Source: Edolisoma coerulescens
Taxonomy: Eukaryota; Chordata; Aves; Passeriformes; Campephagidae
DNA: 64,000 nucleotides
Assembly (NCBI GenBank): GCA_013397115.1
Contig: VWZW01001240.1
Coordinates: forward strand, 568,722-632,721
Direction: 5' to 3'
The notes below the pieces were generated by a model, which was given only the letters and a program-made list of their open reading frames with translations, was not told where the DNA came from and searched no databases. Positions 47,101 to 60,717 of the stretch are shown here, piece after piece (position 1 is the first letter of the stretch; each line of letters begins with the position of its first letter). Both the position numbers and the translations under genes were made by a program.

Positions 47101-50100
47101 CACGCACTCTAGGCAATTGCACACACAAATAAAATATTTAAAGGTAAACATTTTCTCAGGGCTAAATGGGTTAATATCTTAAAGCAAGTGGGTGGATATT
47201 TTGGGTCATCTGGGGACTGATGTAGAAGCACTTAACTGTAGTTAGTCAGCCAGCCAAGAGGGATCAGCACCAGCAAATGAAGTAGGGAGAGAACCAAGAG
47301 CTTCTTGCCTTATTCAAGTATTTCTCAGGAGAAAGAAAAGTTACTTTCAAGTCCTTCTTGATCAGATAGTCTCTAAATACAGGTAAAAGGTGCTACTGTA
47401 CCTAGTCCAGTCATATAGGAGTTGTGGCAGGTGGTGAAGGACTTGTGATAAATGTAAGGGTAGCTGGAAAAGCCCTAAAACACAGCTTGTTCTGTCCAGG
47501 TTGATCTAGCTAATCTGGGCTTCTTTGAACAAAACAATGAAGTAGAAAAATAATGCATGAGGCCTTAAATATTGCTATTTATTGGCTGCAGAACACCCAC
47601 ATTCAGCTCTTTCTGACTTTGCCTGTGCTGCATGAAAAAACCTCAAGTTAAGTGTCATTCAGGTAAATCTACAAATGGCAAAATAAATCCTTTGTAGGTG
47701 AAATACAAAAATAGCTTCAAAGAAAGATGCATATAACCTTGTTAATTTGCCAAAAGTTTTCAATCTTCATCACTTTAGAAGCAAGGTTAAGAGAGTAGAT
47801 AAAGGCTGAGAAATACAGAAGGTGCAGAGAACCCTTATCTCAGGTTCAGAGCCTTAAACCTCAGAAGCGAAATAATGTCAGGGAGAGGAGATTGACAATG
47901 ATGCCCAGTGTTGGGAATCAAGGGTTGGAAAGACTGCCTGTACTAGGCACTCTCATGATAATGATGCCAGGAATATTTAATTTACCAGTTTGTTCTAGGA
48001 AAGGTAATGACCTTAACATCACGGGAAACGTATCAAGAGGTCATCCATGCAGACACATGCTGATTCATTTTCATAATAAATGGAAATAGATGTCCAGCCA
48101 CATCAATTTGCTTGCAGGAATGAATTTATATATCCAGCTTTGTGTTTAGTATCAGAAGAGATAAAGAACATTTTATTGATATATGAGGATTTAATTCCAG
48201 CCCCTTTGAGAATCTCTAGAAAAAAATGCATTTCCAATTCATTTCTGGCCAGACAAAAAAAAAATCCCCCCAAAACCTACCAAATCAATAAAGGGAAACA
48301 ATATCACACTGGAATAGGGATGTGCCATTTTCCCCTAAATACTGTTCATTTGTTGCTGTGCCATAGATGAAGCACCACATAATGCCTCTGTTAGAGAAGG
48401 GTGCTTACACATGCATTACCAAGGATATGCTCTTCCTGGCTGAGTAATTCATTTTTGAGCAGCATATTTCTGAGAAGGTGAGAAGTGGGTGTCTAAATGC
48501 AACTCCAGCAGCCACTGCAGGAATGTGACTGTGTAGCCCAAACCCTGCTGCTCCAAACCCTGGTGATCCCAGCTGCTGGGGAGAAATTTCCTTCACAGAT
48601 GGGAATTACATGTGTTGCATGGCTTTTCCTGTGCCCATCCACAGAAGGGTTGGCACAGCTACTTTGGCTGGAGAAGACACAAGAGCATGGTCATGATGCA
48701 AGAAAAAATGGAAGGGGAAGTCTGATGAACTCCAGATGGAGTCATCCAAAATGCCACCCAAATGGCAGAATGGCACAGGAGATGAGAGCTGCCACGTAAG
48801 TGTGCCATGCGTACGATGCGCAGTTTAGCTCAAGATTTCTCAAGCTGGGCTGCAAGCAGTGAGTCACACAGAGAGAGGAGAGTTATTTATGGGATTTTGG
48901 TTATCAGAGGAAAAACATGAAACAGTCAGAAATGACAGAGAAGTGAGAGTGCAGGATGATGGCAAACAGCATACAGGGAGCAGGGGAGAGGGAGCTTTTG
49001 GCATCCTTGCTGCAGTGTTACATCCCAGCCTAACTCACATTGATCTCCGGGGGCCAGTTCATTTCTGCTGGAAGAATCTGGCTCCTGGGGCTCCAGGTAC
49101 AAAATGAAAAACTCTCAATTTCTAAAGCACCAATGTTAGTGTTTGCCAAGTGTTTTCTCTTTTCTATTCCTCTCTGCAAATCTTTTTTTTTCTTTTAGGG
49201 CGAGTGGAAAATTTAGCAGAACAGGCAGTTTTCCATCAGGCTTAGTTTTGGAAGTTGAAATGATCAGGTCATTTGATACTTGACAGGTGAAGTTAGTATT
49301 TGCTTATCCACTCTATATTCTGAATTCTGATGCAATTTTGTATGTATAGGTGCATATGCGTATGTGGTTGTACACAGACACACCAATTTCAGCTCTTTGT
49401 AGAGGTACCAGGGCTATTTTCTGTCCTAAAACCAGAGGGAGGATATGTTAGGTTAAAGACTCCTCTTAAGTAAATGCTGATGATTTTCATTTCCAGATAC
49501 ACTATTATTTTTGCTGTCTGGAAAAAAAATGCTCTACAGTGGTGCTGATTTTTTCAAGAAGGAGCATGTTATTTCAGCCACTGTTGGAGTGCTGTGTCCT
49601 TTTGGAAGCAACACAAACCTAAGAGCTTTGGTTTCTTTTGTTCTATTCTAGATATTTTCCCTGTTGTCCTCAAGAAGCCTCTGGAGTCTTGAGCAGAGTT
49701 TTGGGTGTTGCAGGAGTAAGTCTGTTCGAGTCATTACCTCTAATTTTCCTGGAAATACTTCTTCAGAATTTCTGCTTCAGCTGCCATTTCTTCTTCTGTC
49801 CTCCACTTGTCAGGAGAATCCTCTTTGTCGTGTTGTTGCAACTTTTTCAGGGAGAAAGAAGAAAAAAAAAGTCTGTTGATTTTTTTTTCCAGTTTTAATG
49901 TCAAATTTAGGGCAATCAGTCTAACTAGTCCATGTGTCTTCAGGATGGATGGACCTGGGGATGAAGAGAGGAAGGGTGAAGGTTGCTGGTTTAGTGTGAT
50001 GACAGTGTTTCACTGGCTCTGCTGCATTTACAAGGACAACACCAGGTGCCAGGGTGAGTGACAGGCAGTGACAGGCTCAGCTTTGTGGGCTGATGGTCAG

Positions 50101-52552
50101 ACACCTTGTGAGTCTTTGATGCAAAGCTGGCAGGTAAAACAACAGGATAACACTCAGGTATTTTAAAGTACCTACCACACCAGTGGAGTGATCTGGACAC
50201 CTTGTCGCTATTTCCTGTAAATTTTTCCTCTCTGTCTTTTCCTCTGCCCATGGGGCCACCTTTCCTATCAAAGACCTGTTGTGATAACAAGGCCCTGTTG
50301 CAACTATTTCCACCAGCAGTTTATATTAATATTTTTTTTCATTCCCTCTCTGCATGCAAGTTATTAATCCTTCCCTGCCATTGTTGAAAGCAAGACACAT
50401 TCCTGGTCTAGAAACAAAACCTGTTGTTTTAAACTAATTATATTTCATTGATTTCTTGGAAAAGTATATGAAACATAAATTTTTTGTGTCCACCTTGCAC
50501 ACTCTGACCACAAAAATTTGCTCTATCCTGTATGCAGTAACTATTACATGATATTGTCCCAGACATGATAATTTCTTCCTTTGCCACTCAAGAAGAAGGG
50601 AGAAGCTGACAGCTTTGCTGCTTTCCTGAAGAGGGGAGTTCCATATTATGGTAAATACTAGCACTGAGTGACTATTTGTGCACATGTCCATTCAAAGAAC
50701 TCCTGACACTTGTCAAGTGAAGGCAGCATTTACACCAGACAGCAGAAACATTTACTTAACGGATTAGTTATTGAGATACCAGTGGTTCTCTACGTTTAGA
50801 GCACAGCACAGGCTACATTAACAACACCAGTGCTTCTAAGGAACTTCATTTTATCAACTTTTTTTTAATGTCACAAAAAACCATTGAAAACTAATGAATT
50901 TACACATTTTATTCTGGGAAAAATTTTAGTATAAAAGATGAAGTGGTGAAAAAACAAAGATGAAGCCATCATGAACCTGCCAAGCAAAGTGCTTTACTGT
51001 ATATGGCATGTTTAGCAATAAACTAGGATTGTTAGCATACCTCCAAGTCACAAATACTTTTATTTGTGCTATGTTTCTCCTACTCTGAATTTTGCTGCCA
51101 GCTACAGTCCTGTGCAGTTTTAAACTCTGCAGCACAGACTTCTCCCTGCTCAGCAGATGAAGCTGCATTAGAAAGCCATTTCCTTTCATGCCAATACAAT
51201 GCAGTAGCTGTAGGCAAATTAAAGTGTATTACTGTTTGACTCAGAAGACTAATCTTCATTGTTACATTAGCACTAAGTGTGTTATAAATCCATCTTGTAA
51301 TAATGCCACAGAATTAGGGAGAAAGATTTTAAAGCCATGGACTGGTACAGTGTACACACTATCAGCACATGCCCTGTGTCCACGTGTCTGATCTCACCCT
51401 CTGCACACACCCACAGGGTGCGTAGATACCACAGCTGACCTGGAAATGAGTTATTGGAAAGAGTATTCATTATCTGTACTTTCTATGGACTGAGAATGCT
51501 CACACTTCACAAGAGCATGCACAGGACAAGGCAAGTGGTGGTAAATCTGAGGTGTGAGCTGTTTTCTGAAAAAAAGCAGTGTCTTGCTCATTCAACCTGA
51601 CACTGTTGGGAGGTACAGTAGGCAAAAGCTGGAAGGCAAGGGAGAGCTGCCCCTGTTCCTCAAGGTGTCCTTGTTTAACCCACAAGAATTGCTTTTAGTG
51701 ACGTGATTTGGCTGCTGTTCTCCCTTGCTATCTTGTTTCTGCACAATCTAGGTGAGAGCTGGCTCCATGTGGAGACTGGTAAAGTGGGGGTGGGACTTGT
51801 AGCTTGTGATTTTTTCCCTGTTCAAAGAAACTGAAGTGACTAGTAATAAGGAGGGTTAACCTGCAATGGCTGTTGTTGTTGTCTAAATTAAAACAGTGCA
51901 GTTACAGACCACCGTGACTTCTCAAAACTGGCAAAGGCAAGGGTTTCTTCTGCTACATAACAGCTAACCTTTAAAAATAATCAGTCTTTGACTTGAGGTT
52001 AAAATAGAGGTATGGGGAGCAGCAATGAATCTTGAAACTTGCCTGGAAGCCCAGCAGCCCTGGCTGCCAGTGCACAGCCCCCAGGACACACAGCAGCCCC
52101 AGCCTGCACGGGAGCTCAGTGCAGGCGTCTCGAGCCTCTCTCAATGAAAAGGTGCCTCCACATTTTGTGGGCACACTGGGAATGTCAAACAACAGCCTGA
52201 GGTGTTAAATCACTGCCACAGCCAACATATTCATTGTTAACTGACTTATGGATGAGTATTATTTCAGTATAAAATTGCTACATCTACCCCCAAACAGGAT
52301 CCCAGGACTACTCTGTGCTCAGAGCTCTTACTGTGCCAGTCATTTCTGAAGTGCAATTGGCAATTATCACCCCAGTGCCACTTAGTTTGTGATATTACCA
52401 AACTAACACTGGAGATCTTGGGAAAACCACCTCTGGTGGCTGCCTACCCTTCTCTGACACCACCATCCTGCAGCTCCAGAACAAGCCAAACCATAGAGCC
52501 AGACATTTTGATGCAAAATAGTTAAATTATGGATAACCTTGCCAGACAAGGA
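41171..52552. other. AT-rich unique sequence, no gene recognised
   Basis: Over 11 kb hold no recognisable gene or repeat family. Small tracts include poly-A at 46083-46093 and 48255-48265, and T-rich runs near 49183 and 50331. The open frames at 44820-45164 (114 codons, begins with GTG rather than ATG) and 45839-46276 (145 codons) have no recognisable product. A short CACTTG-T-CAAGTG palindrome lies at 50707-50719. A motif-dense but unremarkable texture continues throughout. Confidence 0.55.
50707..50719. promoter_or_regulatory. NK2-type palindromic site
   Basis: CACTTG-T-CAAGTG is a perfect inverted repeat whose halves match the CAAGTG core bound by NK2-class homeodomain factors, and the half site is also E-box-like. 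It is short, and function is unknown. Confidence 0.3.
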
Positions 52553-53000
52553 GTCCAGTGGAGGCCAAGAAGTTGATAAGAGGACTGGAACACCTTCTCT
52601 ATGAACACAGGCTGAGAAAATTTGGGCTGTTCGGCCTGGAGAAGAGAAGGTTGCATGGAGACCTCACAGCACCTTTCAGTATCTGAAGGAGGCCCACAAG
52701 GTAGGGAGAGGGACTCTTCATTAGGAATTGTAGTGATAGGATAAGGAGTAATGGGTACAAATTGAAATAGGGGAAATTTAGGCTAGATATTAGGAAGAAC
52801 ATTTTTACTGTGAGGGTGTTTAGATGCTGGCACAGCTTGCCCAGGGAAGTTGTGGATGCCCCAACCCTGGCAGTGTTCAGACACACTGGATAAGGCCTTG
52901 AGCAACCTGGTCTAGTGGGAGGTGTCCCTGCCCATAGCAGAAGTGGTTTGGACTAGGTGATCTTTAAGGTCTGTTCCAACCCCACAACATTCCATGGTGT
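52553..53000 (+). mobile_element. CR1 LINE, 5'-truncated copy with 3' end (plus)
   Basis: A clear plus-strand CR1 3' end. Words in family order are GTCCAGTGGAGGCCAAGAAG, GGCTGTTCGGCCTGGAGAAG, GTATCTGAAGGAGG, GTAGTGATAGGATAAGGAGT, GGGAAGTTGTGGATGCCCCA, CTGGTCTAGTGGGAGGTGTC and the terminal GGTGATCTTTAAGGTCTGTT. It ends near ACATTCCATGGTGTTCT, a decayed version of the terminal octamer repeat. Only the last RT codons and the 3' untranslated region remain. Its subfamily differs from the copy at 29110, since the 3' untranslated sequence is not alike. Moderate divergence. Confidence 0.93.
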
Positions 53001-56000
53001 TCTGGATGCTAAACATTTTGCAGGTTCAAGATCATCAGCACCAACAAACAGATGACAAAATAAAGGTTGCCAATACCACCTCTAGCTCAGGGATTGCACA
53101 TACTACAAATCCATGCAAGCTGAAAAGCACAGTGGAGGTCCCCCCTGTGCATCTTCCTGGTTCTTCAAATCTCCTGGATCTGCCAGGGATCCCTAATGGT
53201 AACAAGGTAATGTGATCATGAGTGGGTTTGGTCTCACCTGGTTATTTAATGTGCTCTTACATAAAGTACTTTTCAACGGGGTTCGGTTCTCCTTGTGAGG
53301 GCCTCTGTAGGCTAAAGCTACTTTATGTACATTTTTTTTGTTTGTTTTAATAAAGAGAGGTGAACAGAGTCTCCTTAGTATTTTGGCTAAGTTGTAAAGC
53401 TACTTCCAGGAGAGAAGAACATAGATATTTCAGTTATAAATTGTACTGATTTAGAATTCAGGTGGGAAACAAATGTAACAGTTGATATTTGTTTCTTAGG
53501 GACTTCTGTGTCTTGGAGTGTGTTCATATTCACATGCACATCCAAGTCCCAGCTGTGAATCTTTGCAAACATCTGACTTGCTATTGAAAGTTTGGATTAA
53601 ACTGAGGAAGCAATGCTCTCTTGCACCTCGAGAACACTCCAAGATTCCGCTCAAATTAAAGGGAAAAAGAGTGCCTCTATTTTCCAGATACCCATCCATA
53701 AAAAGTAGTGACTTATCCATCTTTCCTACCTGTCAGACAGTAAAAGCTGGATAAGTTGAGCTGACATCCTTACTCAGATATATCCAAACACAGCCTAGCT
53801 TGAAGTTTGTGATACTTTCTGTACAACAATTCTACTTCTGCAAACTCAATGCACACCAAGGCAAGGTGAGTTTATAAAACCTTTTCTGTAGGGCTCCAAA
53901 CTAGTTACCATTTCAAAGCAGCTGGTACTTGGCCTGTTTTCATAAGAGAAAAGTGATGCAAAAGCATCGCACCAGGTGGACAAAATGTTTACTGTGAAAC
54001 TCAGAAAGCCCCAAATTTTCTAAAGCCAAACCTGTTTGTAGACACTCACTACAGGACTGTCTCTGAATCCTGAGCATCAACAGGAAGGTGAGCAACCCCC
54101 TCAGCATAGCTTGGATAACTCCAAAAGGAGGGAAGAGGATGACAGAGCATGAGCAGCTCTTTTAGACAATCTCTATTATGCTAAATTTTTCTTTTAATAT
54201 TCTGAACAAGCACTGAGATACACATTAGTCAATTCTCTAATCGCAGTTGCCCAGCAAATTACACACTGTATCTGCTCCACACTCTTCAAGCACTAAGACT
54301 CTTTTTCATAACTGCGAACATTTTCTTGCCTTGCAGTACAAATAAATGCGCTATTTCTAAGATATGCCCTTCTTCAAGCAGATCATTACTGATGTCTGAC
54401 TTCTTGGGCTTCCTGATAAATTATCCTCTTCTTTCACCTCAAGCAGCTCTTCCACCGATAATCTATGACTGTCAGTCTTGATTACATGTAAACAGTGGAG
54501 CTCTTTGAATATTTCTTCTTGTGAAAAGTGTTCATTTTCTCACTCATGTCTCCCAATGTGAGATGCTGGCAGACCTGACAGCTGTGCTTTATGTTATTTT
54601 ATTAAAGTTGCTAGTGCTGCAGAATGGTCTATGTTTTTATCACTGCAATTCTTAAGGGAAACACAATATTGTTTTATGGCACATTCACATTGGGGGACCT
54701 CTCCTCTTTGCCCTTTGTGGAGGAGCCCGGAATTCTCAACACACCAGACTATAGGGGACCTGGGTCTATGACTGGCTGTTGCTTGAAGTGCTATGTATGT
54801 CGTGTTTTTTTCTACTTATGCCATAACACCATCAGAAAAGCAACCTCTGTAAATATAGAGCACTAGCCAAAAGTATGGGGAAAAAGCTTTTATGGTAGCT
54901 AGAACTATTCTCACTCTCCATGAATATTTATAGTTGATATTTAAGAGTTTATAACCTCCAATGCATTTAACTAAAAGAAAAATTATAGTGATGGAGAGTA
55001 ATTACACAAAACTGCAGCAACATAACAAAACTCAGCTGCTTCAGCAATTACAAAAGATAGTATTATCAAAACCAGCAGTTAACAAAAAAAAAGAATTAAT
55101 TTTTGCCAGTGGCTTGAATCAGAGATTAAGCATTACTCAGCTGCTGGTGTTCATTATTACCAATACACCTTGGGATACCCAGGCATCTTTTCTATACTTA
55201 AATCCTACACTGTGGTGAAATATTCAGAGTGATATCTCTACATCAGATTAACACATGAACCATGAGGAGGCTGAAAATCTAATTTCTTCTCACCAGTAAC
55301 AACCCTTTTCCAGAGGCTGGAGACAAACTTAATCCCAGGGCTGCTATATGTTGCTTTCCCCAACTCCCTTATGGCAGCAGAGTTGTGTGACCAACACACT
55401 ACAGAGCACACCCCTGCTCCTCTTCTTGCACTGCAGCTGTGGTGGAGCATCTCACCCCATGGGAGACAAACTCCAGGGCTGAGCTGGCTGTGGCTCCTCA
55501 GCCCTTTGGTGATACTAGGAGCCTCCTGGTCCTGGTGATGACTTCCAGCCATCTACTGCTTTTACAACTTAACTCCTGAATTGCTTTCTTTGCCCTGTTT
55601 CCCCTGGTCTTGACCTCCTTGCTCTTTTCCCCCAGTGCTTTCTTTCCTTTCACTTCCCTTTGTATTTCGCTTATAACTTCCTAGTAAGACTTCATTTCCA
55701 CCCTACCCCACAATGAGATTAAATGCAGCATTTACTGCTATTATTGGTACCTCCTGCTATGCTCCAGCCTTTCCTCACTCTCTGCTGTCTTGCTGAAACG
55801 AGTGTGAGCTTTTTGGTAGGTGCCCTCCTCTGCCAGTCTGAGCCTCCTGCCTCCATCCCATTTGCCTTCAGTTGTGGCTCAAGTCTCGACTTGACTTGCA
55901 ATGGAAAGTGAAAGAATAATGGGTGAAACACAGTGGTTTCATGAAGCAGTTTCTCAGGGACGCTGGAATCACATGGCCTTGCACGTCCTGTTCTACCCAC

Positions 56001-58440
56001 CTGGGGGAAATCATTGCAGCAGCTCCCAGCCCTGGGCTTGTCTCCCAGCTGAGCATCATCCCTGTTCTGCTCAGGGCCCAGGAAAGGCAAAAACAAGGCA
56101 GAGAACAAGCACAGCAGGCTCCCCCTTGACCACACAAGAGACCTACCAGACTTTGTGTCAATACAGTGCTACAGGCCTCTCTGCCCCCCTCCACTGCTGT
56201 GGGATCAGGACTCCTTTCCAAGCCCCTTTTCCACTGCTCCCCCTCACAGCCTGAGCAGCTCAGACAGTTCAGTGCTTTCTGTATCTCGGAGCCCATCTCC
56301 ATATTTAATTACAGCTACAAAACTGCTGTAATTTAATTGCTCTAATTTACAGTGAACACTGCAGAAAAAACTCACATCCTATAATTTTCTCATCTGCTGA
56401 CTTTGCTTATGATTCTATATCATACAGATATCTGCGTTTGCATGAATCAGAAATCCCAGATTTCGGGGTGGGCTTTGCTTGCTGCATTAAATCTGAATTA
56501 TTTAAGGAGATGGGAAAAAAGTCTAAATTATCTGCATTTTATATGAGACAACTTTAAAACTATCTACTGGAAAATCCTTCTCCAATTGTTTTACTGCTTC
56601 TGCATAAAATATGCTTCTACCTCACAGCTGCTGATATTGCTGCAAAGCATATATTCAATTGGAAACCTCAGTTTATCAAAGCTGTGTTTTAGAGAGTGGT
56701 GGTTCCTTCCCCTCCTGTCGACTCTTTGTCATAGTGACTGCAAATATTTTTTCGGTTTTATTGTTGTGCTTTGGGGAAAGACTTGAACCTTACACTTCAC
56801 ATGGACATATGAATAACTGCACACTTTTTAGCAAAGCACTTAGATGAAAAGAATTTTGTGAAAACACATAAAGGTTAAGTAAAACCCTTAAGCATTTGTA
56901 TTTAAGTGCTTTGCTAAAATAAACTCTGCAAACCCCAGTTTCTAACAATGCTGATAAGAAAAAAGAATAAATATAAAAGGAATCCTAAGAAATTTGCTTT
57001 TGAAAATATAAAAGACAAGTAAGCCCACAAGCAGAATGACAGTTGCACAGAAAACACATTTGCCATTCGGCGAAATATGTAGATTGCACTCTGAAGAGCT
57101 CAGATCTTGACAGACTTCCAGTTTGGCTCCAACTGAGATAAAATTCTTGGAAAGTGAGCACATTATAAAGGAGATACTTGAAGGAATATCCACTGGGGTA
57201 AGAAGTCCTGCCAAAGACTTGGGGAACTGCTATTTACAACCTGATTTGAATCCAGGCAAGAATCTATAAAAGTGTTTAAATACATTTTCACCATGCCCAT
57301 TATCCTCCTAGTTAGCAGATAATGTTAGAAACACCTCTGCAGTCTTCCTCACCTGGGAAAAGAAGGTGGATTTTTGTGGGGAGCTTCCTAATGGCCTTGG
57401 CTACAGAGGGCTGTCTGTACAAGAGAAATGCGTCACACAGAGACCTGGTTAAGAAATGGCAATGTCATCAGTGTGATAATGTTGGAGGAAACCTTATCCT
57501 GTGTACACAGCCTGCCATGCAACATTACCCATTTGGAAAAAGGCTATTTTTAATCAAGGAAAAGCACTTTAATCAAGGATAGAGTCAGTGATTCAGAAAT
57601 TTCATGCAGGTGCATGTATTACTTGACTGAAAGCCTCTTCCCAAAAGGTCAGAGCTGCAGAGAGATGTGCATGTCCCACTCCAAGAGCAGAGATAACCTC
57701 GAGGTCCTTGTATCAGGCTGATGTATTCTGGCTCCTGCTGCAGTGAATTTCAAAGTCAGAACTTCCCTTAGTAATCTTCTTAACTTTAGACAAATATTTG
57801 CCATACCCTGAGCACACTCAGTAAGATTCATGACATGCCAAGGAAAACACATGTGAGTTAAGGAGGTTGATTTGATTTATTTGCTTTCTTCATCTGTTTC
57901 TGATGGCATAAAGGATATCAGCTGCAGCTCTCATGGCATTGGCACAGAGCCAGTTCACCATGCGGGAGAATGGGAGCATGCCCTCATCTCCAGGGAGAAA
58001 TTCCACCTCTCTCACCACATCTCTGGGATGTGCAGGAAAAGCCAACAGTAGTCAGAGTGTATTTGTTATTCTCTGGGGAATTAACTTACTCCTATTAAAA
58101 AAAATTCCTCACCCTCAGCAACACTTGCTGAAATTAAGATGAAAACATTCCATCGATGTGTTCTGGAGTAACTCATTCTCTGAGTCACTCCCTCCACTGA
58201 CTGTAGGAGGATTTCAAGGAGACTTCAGTGTCTGAAATGACACAAACTGCATATTTGAGGTGAACCACGGGGGCTTCAAAGCCTGCTTTTGTGTGTGCTT
58301 CTCAGGGGACCCCTCACCCACCAATGGACCTTCCCAGGATGATCCTGTCTGCTTTCCCCATAGTGCTCACAGCACTCCTGGATAAAGCTACATCCCCGCG
58401 ACAGCCTTTCCCCCTAGGCATCCCTCAAATACTTCTTTAG
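53001..58440. other. Unique non-coding sequence
   Basis: No gene or repeat was recognised. 55240-56300 is GC-richer and yields frames of up to 144 codons on both strands without a domain. A duplicated AATCAAGGA (57556-57580) is noted. The rest is AT-rich. Confidence 0.55.
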
Positions 58441-58445
58441 CTTTC

Positions 58446-58465
58446 AGCCTTGCATATGCAAGGCT
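58446..58465. promoter_or_regulatory. Perfect 20-bp palindrome with POU-type core
   Basis: AGCCTTGCATATGCAAGGCT is self-complementary over its whole length. Its centre TTGCATATGCAA is two bases away from the MORE element ATGCATATGCAT, on which POU factors dimerise. Binding is inferred. Confidence 0.5.
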
Positions 58466-60700
58466 ACTTCACCACTGAGATTGCCTCCCTGGGATTTAGG
58501 CAGCCAATACCCTCCAAGTGAGTAGGTAGTAAAATAGGTTGAGGAATAAATTGCTCTCATTTAACATTCACTCAAAAAAAATATGGCTGCATTTATTATG
58601 CAGCATATTGTTTTATATACTGTTTTGTTATAATAAGTCATGTTTAAAATGTCATGACATTTAAATCAACTGCAGTAAGAGGGAAATGCTGAAAAAGAGC
58701 AAGATGATCAAAAAGAATCTGAAAAATCCTGCTGAGACATTATGGGCCAAACACTCTCATTACAGTAAAAATAGTCACAAAAGAGCTTAAAACTCACCTG
58801 TGAGAAACCCAGTGTAGAGAAACCCTCCCTGCCCAGGTCTCTGTGTCCCTGTGGTGTCCCCAGGTCTGTGACAGCTGGGTGGCAGCGGCTGGCTGTGGCC
58901 AAAGGACTCGGGCACCTGCTGCCAAGTCCTCCTGCTGCTCTGCATCCCCTTGCAGGTTCATCCTTTCTCTGTGCTGCCCTTTGCCACCGAGCCACTGCAA
59001 TACTCTGGAAAGCTCTACTGCACACACACCCTTATTAATGCCATTTGGCTCAGTGAGGAGCTGGACTTCAATGTCTGTGCTGTCATATAAATGAACTTTA
59101 CAAATAATATAAAAGACTACTTGAATGTGGCTTCATAGCCTTTGAGGAGACACAGAGTCTTACCACATCTACTACTGATGAGCCACATGCATAATAGCAG
59201 ATTTTCACCAGAAGGACTTCTAACGTTAAAAAAGAAAAGAGTGTGGATCAAAGGAGCTACTCTGCTCCTGCACATTCACTGCTCTTCTTTTCCATCAGGT
59301 CTGGATCCATACGCCAGCATCCCTCACTGCTGCCTCCATGCTCCCTCACCCCCTCAAAGGGAAAAAACAACTGCAACAACAAAACAGATGGCGATGCAAC
59401 GAAACATTAAACCTGAGCCCAATACCTGAGCTGTACCATGAATATGTCACTGAGGCATGGGGTAAAACGCCAACAAAATGACCTTTTCTACCATCTTAAG
59501 GGATATCTAACCTTGTAATTGCTATAGACACTGAAGAAACATAAGAGAGAGACAAAGACTATTTAAAAGAAGTTGTGTATATTTTTAAAAACTACTATCT
59601 CAATGTTCCCATTACAACCTACCAATATGAATGACATTTACTTTTGCTCTGAGAAATGAAAGAATCTCTAAAAGACAGACTGCATTAAGAATCTATTGAT
59701 ATTCCACTGACCTAGTGGGATAAAAACCAAACAAATTTTGTCAAGGGCAAATGCCCCAGAGTCTGTAAACTCATCTCTTAAAGTAGCAGCAGTAAAAGGA
59801 AAGAAAATCTTCAATGTCTAGAACAGTTTTTAAACCCAGTGAAGGCTCACACTTCTCGATGATCCAGTAGCAGTGGATGGCACCAGACTTACATACGGGA
59901 GCAGAATTAGAGATTTCAGATGGTCAACTATCTCTTCCAGTTTTTCCAGCCCATTAATATTGCTGTAAAATGTAGGCAGGATGTTGTCTTATTAAAAGAC
60001 ATCACAAGAGGTTTTGCCCATATAATTTCTTTCCCTATTGTACAAACTTCACAAAGATTTATTACCCATAGCAAATATGGTCCTAGATTCTGTTTGGGAT
60101 GGATGGATGCATGAGGTGTAAGAGGGAAAGTGAGGAACAGTTTGGCATTGTTCAAGCAGACTCCTTCACCCCTCAGGTGAACCTCTGAACTCATACATGA
60201 AATCAAATGATAAAAAAAAGTCACAGATAAGGGGCTCAATCCAGGAGCCCTTATTTACTCAGTGATACTCAGACTGGGATAACAGTGGCTTTTCAGGGGG
60301 TGGAGGGGCACAGGCTGCCTTCACTTTGAGGAGGAGGAATCTTTTTGTTCCTCTTCCAAGCTTCAGTGTTGGCCTTCTGCTGAAATCCTTTTTCTGGGGA
60401 ATAAGGCCACAGTTGTACCCACATAATGCCCATCCAGAAAAATAAGGATGGCATAATAGCCATGGAATAGAATATTCTGAAATTAATTTAAGTGAAGGGA
60501 CTGTGAATTTGGGGAGAATTAATTTTAGCTGGATAGATGTGGCAGTTAATTAAGGCTGATAGCTTCTACTAGTAGAAAGGTGTTTTTGATGAAAATATAT
60601 TGAAAATATTATTAAAGTGCCTAGGAAAAAAACAGTTGCTATTGCCCATGCTAAAACCTCCCAGACATCCCATGTTTCTATATAGAAATCATAAACTGAT
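58466..60700. other. AT-rich unique sequence
   Basis: No gene or repeat was recognised. A perfect 16-bp palindrome, AAATGTCATGACATTT, lies at 58647-58662. A GC-richer stretch at 58800-59000 gives frames up to 105 codons on both strands without a domain. 60420-60700 is AT-rich with many TAATT cores. Confidence 0.55.
58647..58662. repeat. Perfect 16-bp palindrome
   Basis: AAATGTCATGACATTT is self-complementary around TCATGA. It lies 180 bp from the 20-bp palindrome at 58446. The role is unknown; it might be a dimeric bZIP-like or homeodomain site. Confidence 0.6.
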
Positions 60701-60703
60701 AGC

Positions 60704-60717
60704 ATTTGCATAACAAT
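60704..60717 (-). promoter_or_regulatory. SOX-OCT composite motif, minus strand
   Basis: On the minus strand the sequence reads ATTGTTATGCAAAT: a SOX site followed directly by a perfect octamer, 14 of the 15 positions of the classical SOX2-OCT4 composite (CATTGTTATGCAAAT). It shares a 13-mer with the site at 16235. The surroundings are AT-rich and free of open frames. Confidence 0.5.

Noticed and set aside
49183..49199. T-rich tract ending in TTTTAG, acceptor-like
   Set aside because: No exon-like sequence follows.
52599..52886. 95-codon minus-strand open frame
   Set aside because: It is the antisense shadow of the plus-strand CR1 3' end.
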